A stretch of 64,000 nucleotides of DNA from Lachnospiraceae bacterium (GTDB lineage Bacteria; Bacillota; Clostridia; Lachnospirales; Lachnospiraceae), in contig AP025576.1 in the NCBI GenBank assembly GCA_022845955.1, positions 3,410,001-3,474,000 of the forward strand. The letters are read 5' to 3'. A program made the translations under genes and the position numbers. This document shows positions 25,546-34,343 of the stretch, one piece after another. A model generated the notes under the pieces. It made no database searches, had not been told where the DNA came from, and worked only from the letters and a program-made list of their open reading frames with translations. The stretch's first letter is position 1; every line of letters starts with the position of its first letter.

Positions 25546-26637
25546 GTGAAGAATAACAATTTAAAAGTGTTAGTCATTAGTACAGTGGGTCTTCAATATG
25601 AAGGAATAACATCTGTAATAAGTTCCTTGTTGCACAATATGGATTTAGCAAACATGGATGTATATGTTGCAGGAACGATATGTGTTGAGGAGAGTATCAG
25701 AGAAGATTTTGAAAGCATTGGATGTCATGTCGTTGATTTTCCAACACGTAAGACTGACACAATATCTTATTTCATGCAATTAGTTAAATTTATACATAAG
25801 ACTAAGATTCAAGTAGTACATGCACATGGAAACAGTGCCACATTAGCAATTGAAATGGTTGCTGCGTGGCTGGGTGGATGCCCAAAACGAATTGCACATT
25901 CCCATAATACTACCTGTGAACAAATTAAAGCGGATAAAATGCTCCGACCGATTTTTTATATGTTTTATACCCACGCTATAGCCTGTGGCTATGAGGCCGG
26001 AAAATGGCTTTTTTCATCAAGGCAGTTTACAGTAATGAAGAATGGACGGGAAATCGAAAAATATGCATTTGATGAAGAAAAGAGGAACAGCATAAGAAGT
26101 GAATTAAATATTGAAAACAAAATAGTAATTGGGCATGTGGGTAATTTTCTTGAGCAGAAAAATCATGCTTTTTTGATTGAAATATATAATGAAATTATTA
26201 AAAGAGAACCGAATTGTGTTTTATTTATGATTGGTGATGGACCTCTAAAATCCCAAATAGAGAAATGCTGTACAGACATGTTAGAGCATATTATTTTTAC
26301 TGGGAAGACGGACAAAGTTGCCGAACTAATAAATGCTATGGATGGGATGCTGCTTCCTTCGCTTTTTGAAGGCTTACCGCTGGTGGTTGTAGAATGGCAG
26401 ATTAATGGATTACCATGTCTCATTGCAGACACCATAACAAAAGAATCGGTGCTAAGTAAATTGGTGATATTTGAATCCTTACAGAATTCGGCAGCTGTTT
26501 GGGCTGAGAAAATTCTTTATGAAATAAAAAGAAACAATCGTAGTATCAGTTCAAAAAATGGGCAAGCAGCTGTTAGTGCAGCTGGATTTGATTCTAAAGA
26601 GTCCGCAAGTTTATTAAGGCATATTTATATGAATTGA
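25546..26637 (+). CDS. Glycosyltransferase family 4
   Basis: 363 residues from GTG 25546, which has GGAG eight bases upstream; a GTG at 25525 is an alternative. N-domain: VLVISTVGLQYEGITSVISS, VVHAHGNSATLAIEM and RIAHSHNTT. C-domain: IGHVGNFLEQKNH and the GT4 signature LLPSLFEGLPLVVVEWQ. It adds a sugar with retention of configuration to the lipid-linked repeat unit. A decayed copy of a related gene lies at 28447-28641. Confidence 0.92.
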   Translation: MKNNNLKVLVISTVGLQYEGITSVISSLLHNMDLANMDVYVAGTICVEESIREDFESIGCHVVDFPTRKTDTISYFMQLVKFIHKTKIQVVHAHGNSATLAIEMVAAWLGGCPKRIAHSHNTTCEQIKADKMLRPIFYMFYTHAIACGYEAGKWLFSSRQFTVMKNGREIEKYAFDEEKRNSIRSELNIENKIVIGHVGNFLEQKNHAFLIEIYNEIIKREPNCVLFMIGDGPLKSQIEKCCTDMLEHIIFTGKTDKVAELINAMDGMLLPSLFEGLPLVVVEWQINGLPCLIADTITKESVLSKLVIFESLQNSAAVWAEKILYEIKRNNRSISSKNGQAAVSAAGFDSKESASLLRHIYMN

Positions 26638-26700
26638 TATTGATTGTTGTCTAAGAAATGAAGCATAAACATATAAAAGGTTTATGAAGTGAGGTGATTT

Positions 26701-27182
26701 ATGAGGATAATTGATGATTTTATAGCATTCCAAGGTATGTGTGAGGGGGGGGTAAAATTATTTCGACTTTGTTTTTTAATCCTAATTTTCACAGTGTCTG
26801 TTTATTTAGATTATCAAATCTATTCTATAAGATGCATCTTTCAGTGATTAGCAAAATTATTTGGTATGTTAATCGTTTGTTGTTTCATGTTGATATTGAT
26901 TATCGCGCAAATATAGCGGGTGGATTTGTTCTTATACATGGTTTGGGAACTGTAATTGGTAAAAGTGTAATTTCAAAGGGAAGACTGATTGTTTATCAAA
27001 ATGTAACATTGGGCGGAGGAAATGGCAAGCCGGGGCGATTAGATGCAGACGGAAAAGTTAGAGGAATGCCATTGTTTGAGTCGAACTGTATAGTGTATGC
27101 AGGAGCAATTGTTGTTGGAGGAATAATTGTAAAGGCTAATACAGTAATAAAGGCAGGACGTATAGTTGCGGATGATACATAA
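26701..27182 (+). pseudogene. Serine acetyltransferase-like gene, one-base frameshift at a G8 tract (possible phase variation)
   Basis: The ATG at 26701 has a strong GAGGTGAT site, but the frame shifts at eight G residues (26745-26752) and stops at 26847 after 48 codons. With nine Gs it would join the downstream frame, which reads NPNFHSVCLFRLSNLFYKMH, VDIDYRANI, GGFVLIHGLGTVIG and VTLGGGNGKP. That is the membrane-proximal helix and left-handed beta-helix of CysE-like O-acetyltransferases seen in capsule loci. The intact protein would be about 160 residues. The only other start in the downstream frame near there is a TTG at 26769 without ribosome site. As read the gene is off; either the tract is a switch or one G was lost in sequencing. 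Confidence 0.75.
26745..26752 (+). repeat. G8 homopolymer tract in the serine acetyltransferase-like gene
   Basis: Eight consecutive G residues in strongly AT-rich coding DNA, 44 bases after the start codon. Adding one G restores the reading frame through the whole conserved domain. Confidence 0.85.
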
Positions 27183-27207
27183 GATGGATTATGGAGGAGT
27201 ATGTTCG

Positions 27208-28329
27208 ATGAAGATAGCGGGCATTACATGGTGGAGAAATAATTATGGATCTATACTACAGGCATATGCTTTGCAATGTGCATTAAATAGTTTACCTAAT
27301 GTTAATTACGAAATTATTAATCAGTTTGGAAAGAGCATTACTTCAGTAGATAATTTGATAGATAAACTAAAAACGATAGGTGTTCGCAAAACTTTAAAAC
27401 GTGCGCTTTGGAAAGTGTTATTTAAGGGCTTAAGAAATAGGAATAAGCGAATACAACAGTTTGTGAATGATAAGCTAATAGTATCAGTCGAACAGTATAA
27501 TGAGTCAAATATTAATATGGCAAATCAGAAATATGACGGGTTTATATGTGGAAGTGACCAAATCTGGAACCCAAGGTTGACTGCATTAGATAGTATGTAT
27601 TGGCTGAGTTTTGCTGAACAGAATAAGATTAAGATATCGTATGCCCCTAGTATAGGTGTAACTCATTTGTCACAAAAAGAAATTCAGGTTATAAAAGGTT
27701 CTTTATCAGATTTTGATGGCATTTCATGCCGTGAAAGCAGTGGGACTAATCTTATCAATAGTATAATAAAAGGAAAGCAATGTATTACAGTTTTAGATCC
27801 AACAATGCTAATTGAAAAGAGCGAGTGGGATGATTTGTCAGGAGAGAGGATTATCAGTGAACCATATGTGTTTGTATATATATTAAAGGGAACGAAACAG
27901 CAAAGGCTATATGTTGAAGAATTCGCCAGAATGTTTAATTTGAAAATAGTGACAATTCCATTTTTGGAGTCCGAATATACTGAGTGGTATGATCTTAGAT
28001 TTGGAGATATAAAATTCTGGGCGCCCGCACCAAATGAATTTATAAATCTAATAAGAAATGCTGAATTTGTATTTACAGATTCGTTCCATTGTTCTGTATA
28101 TAGTTGTTTATATCATGTGGTGTTTTTTGTGTTCCCCAAAATAGGACATGCCCAGAATGCAAGGCTTAAGGATTTGCAGCAGATGCTTCAAATAGAAAAT
28201 AGAGGCGTTCAAAATTTTGATGATATTTTACGTGTGAAAGATAAATGCATTGCATGGGAAAAAGTTGATTCAATTATCAATGTGAAAAGAGTTTTATCAA
28301 TGGAATATTTAAAAAAATGCTTAATTTGA
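27208..28329 (+). CDS. Polysaccharide pyruvyl transferase family protein
   Basis: 373 residues from ATG 27208, which has GGAGGAG upstream; the frame opens 42 bases earlier without a ribosome site. IAGITWWRNNYGSILQAYAL at the start, GSDQIWNP near residue 115, ISYAPSIGV and FVFTDSFHCSVYSCLY match PS_pyruv_trans. Members transfer a pyruvyl ketal from phosphoenolpyruvate to a sugar, giving the polymer negative charge. FrhB-type proteins like those encoded 5 kb downstream are often found with this family. Confidence 0.9.
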   Translation: MKIAGITWWRNNYGSILQAYALQCALNSLPNVNYEIINQFGKSITSVDNLIDKLKTIGVRKTLKRALWKVLFKGLRNRNKRIQQFVNDKLIVSVEQYNESNINMANQKYDGFICGSDQIWNPRLTALDSMYWLSFAEQNKIKISYAPSIGVTHLSQKEIQVIKGSLSDFDGISCRESSGTNLINSIIKGKQCITVLDPTMLIEKSEWDDLSGERIISEPYVFVYILKGTKQQRLYVEEFARMFNLKIVTIPFLESEYTEWYDLRFGDIKFWAPAPNEFINLIRNAEFVFTDSFHCSVYSCLYHVVFFVFPKIGHAQNARLKDLQQMLQIENRGVQNFDDILRVKDKCIAWEKVDSIINVKRVLSMEYLKKCLI

Positions 28330-28446
28330 GATTTAATTGCGGAAGGAGTACATCGTGCGACAATATCAAATGAATACAAATTGATTTAATTGCTTTAATA
28401 TATATTGTTAATCTAATGACTGCTAAGGCGAAGAAATAGTTCATAA

Positions 28447-28641
28447 AAAACGAAAATCAAAGTTATACACGCTAATAGCAATAGTGGAATATTGGAAACT
28501 GAAATGCTGGCAGGATTTTTTTAAGGGTGTAAAAAGAGAATCTCTTATTCTCACAATATTAAAGGCGATAGTATAAAAGTTAATAAAATTCTCCGACCAG
28601 TATTCGACCTGTTTGATACAGATGCAATAGCAACAAAATAG
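28447..28641 (+). pseudogene. Fossil of a GT4 glycosyltransferase
   Basis: In one frame, KTKIKVIHANSNSGILETEM, then LAGFF, a TAA stop at 28522, then GCKKRISYSHNIKGDSIKVN and ILRPVFDLFDTDAIATK. This aligns without gaps to residues about 85-150 of the intact GT4 at 25546 (KTKIQVVHAHGNS, GCPKRIAHSHN, MLRPIFYMFYTHAIA). Flanks are not coding. It sits in the 400-base gap 28330-28729, whose only other point of note is a good ribosome site (GGAAGGAG) at 28341 leading into a GTG and nine codons, perhaps the start of the lost gene. Confidence 0.75.
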
Positions 28642-28729
28642 AGAATCTGATATTAAAGATAGAGGATAGTACTAAAGAATGTATATATAAAACAAAATGT
28701 TTTATGACATTCAGAATAGGACGATGTAA

Positions 28730-29752
28730 ATGAAAAAAAATGAGCCATTTTTTAGTGTGATTATACCTGTTTATAATGTTCGAAAGTATATCAAACGGTG
28801 TTTGGATTCGGTTTTAGCACAGACATATGCGGACTATGAAATTGTTATTGTTAATGATGGATCTACTGACGGTTGTAGTGATGTATGTAATCAATACAGT
28901 CGACTATCAGATAAAATCGTGTTAATAAGTCAAAAAAATATGGGTCTTCTACATGCAAGAAGGACTGGCATAAAGACCGCAAAAGGCAAATATATTGTCC
29001 ATGTTGATTCTGATGATGCATGTCGGCCTAATATGTTACAGACCTTGTATAATATAATTGAACAAACCAAATCTGATTTAGTTATATATAATAAGACGCT
29101 GATTGATTTAGATGACAACGTTGTTGAAGAGTGTCGTCCTGTGTTTAGTGATGATGGAATTGTAATATTTGAAGGCACAGAAAAAAAGAAGTTTGTACAA
29201 ACTTTCGTTGGAACTATGCTTTTAAACTCTATATGGGTCAAGTGTGCTGCAAGAGAAATTGTAGATATTGAGGCTGATTATTCAGATTATGGAAAGCTTA
29301 TGATGGGTGAAGATATATTACAAAGTGTTCCAATTATAAAGCTTGCAAAAAAAATAACATGTATTCCAGATAGATTGTATTTGTATAGAGTAAATCCTAA
29401 CGGGATGTCAAGGAAACTGGATGAAAATTATATATTTCATTTTTTGAGTGTAAGAAGATGTGTGTTAGGATTAGTGGAAAGCTATAGTAATGATGTAGCT
29501 ATTCAAGAATCTTTTTGGAAGTACTATGTGCATACTTTAAGCAGTTATCTTTTTAAATCAGCAATGCTTTTTAAAAACAGTAGACAATATAAAAAATATA
29601 GGGCAGATGTTAAGACAAAAGAAATTGAAATAAAATGGAGAAAAATACCGTTTATGCCGTTAGAATACTTAACTTACCATATATGCGCAGTGAAATGCTT
29701 CCCCGTTGTTAGTCTACTCGCATATTGTTATTACAAGTACATAAAAGATTGA
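28730..29752 (+). CDS. Glycosyltransferase family 2
   Basis: 340 residues. FFSVIIPVYNVRKYIKRCLD is the GT-A start; IVNDGSTDG, QKNMGLLHARRTGI and HVDSDDACRPNM (DxD motif) complete the nucleotide-sugar and metal site. The C-terminal 80 residues are basic and hydrophobic, fitting membrane association. It adds one residue of the repeat unit. It follows a long decayed gap, and its stop lies just before the next GT2. Confidence 0.92.
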   Translation: MKKNEPFFSVIIPVYNVRKYIKRCLDSVLAQTYADYEIVIVNDGSTDGCSDVCNQYSRLSDKIVLISQKNMGLLHARRTGIKTAKGKYIVHVDSDDACRPNMLQTLYNIIEQTKSDLVIYNKTLIDLDDNVVEECRPVFSDDGIVIFEGTEKKKFVQTFVGTMLLNSIWVKCAAREIVDIEADYSDYGKLMMGEDILQSVPIIKLAKKITCIPDRLYLYRVNPNGMSRKLDENYIFHFLSVRRCVLGLVESYSNDVAIQESFWKYYVHTLSSYLFKSAMLFKNSRQYKKYRADVKTKEIEIKWRKIPFMPLEYLTYHICAVKCFPVVSLLAYCYYKYIKD

Positions 29753-29772
29753 GAGAAAGGAAATATTTAGAA

Positions 29773-30672
29773 ATGTACAAACCCATGGTAAGCTGTATTA
29801 TAACTACATATAATCGTCCGGTTAAAACAATAATGCGGGCAGTTCACAGTGTATTAAATCAGACATACGGAAGAGAAAATATACAGATAATAGTGGTTAA
29901 TGACTATCCCGTTAATAAGAAACTTTGCACTGAAATAGATAACACAATAAAGAAAGAAGATAACCATATAATATATTGTATTCATGAACAGAATCAAGGA
30001 GCGTGTGCGGCTAGAAACACTGGAATTGATTTAAGTACAGGAGAATATTTAGCATTTTTGGATGATGACGATGAATGGCTTCCGGAAAAATTAGAGAAAA
30101 TGGTGGCTTGTTTTACTGATGATAACATTACGTTAGTATATAGCCCATATTATATTTGCTGTGATAAGAATTCCAGCCCACAATTAATGAAACGTAGATG
30201 GTATGGATGTAGGCCAATGAAAGAAATATTACGGTCTAATTTTATAGGCTCAACATCTCTTCCGCTTCTAAAAAGATCCTCTGTATTAAATGTTGGAAAG
30301 TTTGATTCACAGATCGTATCATCTCAAGACCATGATTTATGGATAAGATTAATAAATCAATATGAAGTCGCTTTTTGTGACTATCCCTCAATTATTTATA
30401 ATGTTAGTGAAATTAGTATTACAAAAGGAAAGGGGAAACGTGCTCGCGGATATCAACAGCTTATCAGAAAATATAAAAATTTCTATGAAGAATATCCTGG
30501 ATTGCTACATGAGCGATATATGACTATTGCTTGCGAGATGGGACGCGATCATGAATGGAAGAAGGCTTTTGAATTTTATTTATGCGCATGGTTGTTGGCT
30601 CCCTTAAAGAAAGACAATTATCAGTTACTGGTTAAGTTAATTAAAAGAGGAAGTGTGCAAAATGACGTATGA
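29773..30672 (+). CDS. Glycosyltransferase family 2
   Basis: 299 residues from ATG 29773 with AAAGGAAA upstream (the frame opens 48 bases earlier inside the preceding gene). MVSCIITTYNRPVKTIMRAV, IVVNDYP, NQGACAARNTGI and FLDDDDEWLPEKLEKM are standard GT2 blocks, the last holding the DxD metal ligands. SQDHDLWIRL is the acceptor-side ED-type motif. A second inverting transferase for the repeat unit. Confidence 0.92.
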   Translation: MYKPMVSCIITTYNRPVKTIMRAVHSVLNQTYGRENIQIIVVNDYPVNKKLCTEIDNTIKKEDNHIIYCIHEQNQGACAARNTGIDLSTGEYLAFLDDDDEWLPEKLEKMVACFTDDNITLVYSPYYICCDKNSSPQLMKRRWYGCRPMKEILRSNFIGSTSLPLLKRSSVLNVGKFDSQIVSSQDHDLWIRLINQYEVAFCDYPSIIYNVSEISITKGKGKRARGYQQLIRKYKNFYEEYPGLLHERYMTIACEMGRDHEWKKAFEFYLCAWLLAPLKKDNYQLLVKLIKRGSVQNDV

Positions 30673-31780
30673 TGAGATTTTAATAAAAGCAGCAGAGAGA
30701 GAAATTCCATATATTACTGTGAATGGATGCGCTGAAGCCGGCAAGAATGGACCGTATGATAATTTGGACACACCACTTAGAAATAGTGCACACTGGTCTA
30801 TCACGTTTTCCTATTTATTCAGCAAATATGGAATTGAAAGTTATAAGAAAGCAGCATATACTTTACTCAAATATGTATTGGATGAGGAAAACTACGGAAA
30901 AAATAGTGCACCTATATGTAGGCGCGATGATGATATTGACGATACTAATGGCGTTATAGGATCGGCTTGGATTATTGAAGCCTTGGTCTATTCAAGTGAA
31001 GTGTTTGATGACAAAATTTTGTTCGAAAAGTCGTTGTCCATTTATAATTCTCAAACATTTAACAAAATGGAATCGGCGTGGAATATTATAGATAGTAAGG
31101 GTAAGAACTGGGGAATAGATAAGACTTTTAATCATCAGTTGTGGTTTGCAGCCGCCAGTTTAATGGTATTGAATTCAAAGTATGCTAATGGCGGGTTGAG
31201 ATGTCAAGAAATAAAAGAGAATGTTATGTCTTTTTTGAATTCAATTTCAAGTAGGCTAAAATTCTATCCAAATGGTATATTATGTCATATTTGTTATCCT
31301 ATAAATCCAAAGGAAAGAATTAAATACAATATAAGAAAATGGCTAAGGTATAGTTCATATAAGTTAAAAATTAGAAATAAATATTCACAAATGTATGATC
31401 TGGAATGTGGGTATTTAGATTTTGATCTATATGGCTTCGCTTTAATAAAAAAATATTATCCTGGATTTGATTATTTTTCAGACAAAAGATTTATTAAAGC
31501 AGCGAGGCTAGGCACCAATGTTAAATTCCTAACCTCTTTAGGAAGAAATATAGTCAATAAATATTCTTTTTTATATAACTCACCAGCGTTTGAAGAGCCT
31601 TTTATTATGAAAATGTTTTTGGGATATGTAGATGAATCTAAAGAACATGTACTTTGGAATCTTCAAGACCAACTGATTTGTACTTTAAATATGAAATGTC
31701 AGCATTCTCAAGAAATAAATTGCGATATACAAACTTTAAATGCAAGACTATATGAATTAGTACATTTTTTAGATATGTAG
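30662..31780 (+). CDS. Unknown protein, probable alpha-helical toroid, in the polysaccharide cluster
   Basis: 372 residues from ATG 30662 with AAAGAGG eleven bases upstream; it overlaps the preceding GT2 stop. No signal peptide or clear membrane segment. Recurrent Trp-, His- and Asn-rich helical segments (HWSITFSYLFSKYG, IGSAWIIEALVYSSE, NHQLWFAAASLMVL, FDLYGFALIKKYYPGF) look like an (alpha/alpha) toroid as in polysaccharide lyases or glycosidases. A processing or quality-control enzyme for the polymer is possible. I do not recognise a named family with confidence. Confidence 0.6.
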   Translation: MTYDEILIKAAEREIPYITVNGCAEAGKNGPYDNLDTPLRNSAHWSITFSYLFSKYGIESYKKAAYTLLKYVLDEENYGKNSAPICRRDDDIDDTNGVIGSAWIIEALVYSSEVFDDKILFEKSLSIYNSQTFNKMESAWNIIDSKGKNWGIDKTFNHQLWFAAASLMVLNSKYANGGLRCQEIKENVMSFLNSISSRLKFYPNGILCHICYPINPKERIKYNIRKWLRYSSYKLKIRNKYSQMYDLECGYLDFDLYGFALIKKYYPGFDYFSDKRFIKAARLGTNVKFLTSLGRNIVNKYSFLYNSPAFEEPFIMKMFLGYVDESKEHVLWNLQDQLICTLNMKCQHSQEINCDIQTLNARLYELVHFLDM

Positions 31781-31795
31781 AGGTGCTGTAAGCCA

Positions 31796-33007
31796 ATGAA
31801 GATCAACATAGGAAAATGGAAAATTGGGGCTATATTGATATTTTTTTTATATGCATTACCCTCTAGCTTGTACAGGTTTCAAATTTGCATAACGCTTCAA
31901 GATATTGTGGCTTATTTGTGTTTTGCGTATTTTATTTGTGATATATTGATAGGAAATATAAAAAATCATGGAGTTATTTTTTGGATGATTTTTATTATGT
32001 GGTTTTTGGTTGGAATTAGTACTTCAATGCAGAATTTTCACTTGCTTTTATCTTTTGGAAAACTTGCGGTAAAAAGTATTGCATTCTTAGCTTTTATAGA
32101 GCGAGGGCTAAAAAAGCATGGCATAGAATTTTTAAGAGTAATATGGTTTGTATTATCCGCGATTGCATTTATAAATTTATGTTCTATCATAATTTATCCC
32201 GAAGGTATGTATACAAGCGGAGTATATAACACAAATTATTTTATGGGTTATCATAATTCTCATATACGATGGGAACTACCGGCTCTAATGGTAAAATATG
32301 CATATGATAAGGTTATTTACGGAAAAATTCAGCTAAGTAGTCTTGTTATTTCATGTTTTATGTTTGTTTCCGCTGTGCTTGTTTCCTCAATTACCTCAAT
32401 TATTATATTTATTCTTCTAGATGTATTTATTATATATGAATTTATGAGTGAAAAACTTAAAACAAAATATAGAGTAGAATTTAGCCCGCTAATTGCATTT
32501 ATAACACTTGTTATTGGAACAAGTTTTGTAGTAGGCGGAACAATTGCAGCTACTCAATTGGAAGTTATTGCAAATGTTTCGCAATACTTCGGAAAAGGAA
32601 CTAGCTTACATGGGAGAAGTTATATTTGGATATCAACGTTATCTTATATTGCTCAGCATTTGTGGATAGGAAATGGGTACGAAACATCGGATATGACGAG
32701 TGTAAAACTTGTGGAGGCAATGGGATGGGGGAATTCATCACATAATTTGTTATTTGAAGTTCTGTATATTGGTGGGTTCCTGCTGCTAATATGCATGACT
32801 ATAATTTATATATATCTTCAATGGAATTATAAAAAATATTTTTACCAAAATAAAACAATTGTGATTGTTGGGATTTGGCTTATGCTGGTTTCTATTATGG
32901 GAATTGTTGAGCCACAATATGAAGAATATACTAGATTTATGTGGCTGCTTGCATATTATATTCCAATTATAGAAAGTCAATATCGAAACAGTGAGAAGAG
33001 ATCCTGA
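31796..33007 (+). CDS. wzy: Wzy-type polysaccharide polymerase (O-antigen ligase-like membrane protein)
   Basis: 403 residues with about ten hydrophobic segments spread over the whole length and a larger outer loop near residues 255-305 (GTSLHGRSYIW, NGYETSDMTS, GWGNSSHNLLFEVLY). The motif GRSYIW followed by SSHN is the usual O-antigen polymerase pattern. It would join repeat units outside the membrane after export by the Wzx-like protein at 35888. The assignment rests on topology, motif and context; sequence in this family is very variable. Confidence 0.85.
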   Translation: MKINIGKWKIGAILIFFLYALPSSLYRFQICITLQDIVAYLCFAYFICDILIGNIKNHGVIFWMIFIMWFLVGISTSMQNFHLLLSFGKLAVKSIAFLAFIERGLKKHGIEFLRVIWFVLSAIAFINLCSIIIYPEGMYTSGVYNTNYFMGYHNSHIRWELPALMVKYAYDKVIYGKIQLSSLVISCFMFVSAVLVSSITSIIIFILLDVFIIYEFMSEKLKTKYRVEFSPLIAFITLVIGTSFVVGGTIAATQLEVIANVSQYFGKGTSLHGRSYIWISTLSYIAQHLWIGNGYETSDMTSVKLVEAMGWGNSSHNLLFEVLYIGGFLLLICMTIIYIYLQWNYKKYFYQNKTIVIVGIWLMLVSIMGIVEPQYEEYTRFMWLLAYYIPIIESQYRNSEKRS

Positions 33008-33272
33008 TAAGTGTAAAGTATGCAAAATATGCTATAAACCCGTTTTGTTTTTTTATATTGGAAAGTATTAAATGGTAAGAATGAAAGGACTTCATACTCT
33101 GTTGGGGATAGAGGGAAGAATAATTGATGATGTGTACACAGTTGCGGAATTAAATTGAATTTCAAATATTAACTGGAGCAGAGTTGATGAGATACTGATT
33201 GATAAAAAAAACAACCACAATGGTATCTTATTGACGCAATAAAAGCCAATAATAGGACTTAGGGGTGATGTT

Positions 33273-34301
33273 ATGAAAGTATTTGCATATAAAAATACAA
33301 TAAAGGATACTCTTAGATCATCTTCAGGAGGGGCTTTTTTGGGTGTTGTATCAGCTTTCTGGAATTCTATGGGGGGTACAGCAGTATATGGATCTGCATT
33401 CGATAAAGACCTGAAAGTGGCGCATAGAAGAGTTACAGAACTGCAGGATTGTTATATATTTTGTGGCTCAAAGTATGTGGAATCGAGTTTAAAGGGTATC
33501 TACCCGGACGTAGCAAATGATCTGGATAATGGCATGTCCGTGATTTTCACAGGTACGCCTTGTCAGGTCAATGCATTGAATTTTTTTCTAAGCAGGAAGC
33601 AATGTAACATAGAAAGGCTTTTAACCATAGATGTTATTTGCCATGGAACTCCAAGTGCTCAATTATGGGAGGATTACAAAAACTGGTTGGAAAGTAAATA
33701 TCATTCCAGACTCATAGACTACTCGTTCAGATATAAAGGAGATGGGAAAAAGCAGCGGATGAAATATCCTGTCCGCGCATGTTTCGAAAATGGAGAAATA
33801 TTAGAAGATACATTTCTAAGCAGGCTTTACATAGAACTGTTTTTTACAGAACTGACATATAGAGATAGTTGTTATTCTTGTAAATTTTCGTCATCAATTA
33901 GGTGTTCGGATATTACTTTGGCCGATTTCTGGGAATATAAACCTGTAATGGGGAAATCAATAGACAGGCCTGAACTGGGTATGTCCATGATCCTTGCAAA
34001 TACAGAAAAAGGAGAATGCATTGTAGATGCAATGTGCCGGGACGCTCAGGCAAATCAAGATATCTACATGGAACAGGTTAATAATAATCGATTGTTGGAA
34101 GTTAAGAAAAATTTTGGCGCTGCGCAAATAAAAGATGAGTCAGTAAAGATATTCAGGGATGAGTATAATTCTTTTGGATTTGAATACATACTAAACAAGT
34201 ATGCAGGAAATAACCTTAAAGGACGGCTGAAGCATATTCTAAAGAAGGCTGTTTTGAAAACTGGTTTACTGCCGATGGTGTCTGAATTGCGTGGCCATTG
34301 A
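33273..34301 (+). CDS. FrhB-type (coenzyme F420 hydrogenase/dehydrogenase beta subunit C-domain) protein lacking the ferredoxin part
   Basis: 342 residues. STIKDTL-like start then RSSSGGAFL, FTGTPCQVNAL, DVICHGTPS and CYSCKFSSSIRCSDITLADFW match the FrhB/FdhB C-terminal domain. Compared with its neighbour at 34344 it lacks the two N-terminal [4Fe-4S] cluster motifs, though the later Cys residues remain. A six-G run (33371-33376) lies in frame in MGGT. Relatives in surface polysaccharide loci are of unproven function; oxidation or reduction of a sugar or pyruvyl group is a guess. The 265-base gap before it holds only a 28-codon frame. Confidence 0.85.
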   Translation: MKVFAYKNTIKDTLRSSSGGAFLGVVSAFWNSMGGTAVYGSAFDKDLKVAHRRVTELQDCYIFCGSKYVESSLKGIYPDVANDLDNGMSVIFTGTPCQVNALNFFLSRKQCNIERLLTIDVICHGTPSAQLWEDYKNWLESKYHSRLIDYSFRYKGDGKKQRMKYPVRACFENGEILEDTFLSRLYIELFFTELTYRDSCYSCKFSSSIRCSDITLADFWEYKPVMGKSIDRPELGMSMILANTEKGECIVDAMCRDAQANQDIYMEQVNNNRLLEVKKNFGAAQIKDESVKIFRDEYNSFGFEYILNKYAGNNLKGRLKHILKKAVLKTGLLPMVSELRGH

Positions 34302-34343
34302 TCATACCAGATGGTTTACTCCTGCAATGGGGAGGAAAATCAG

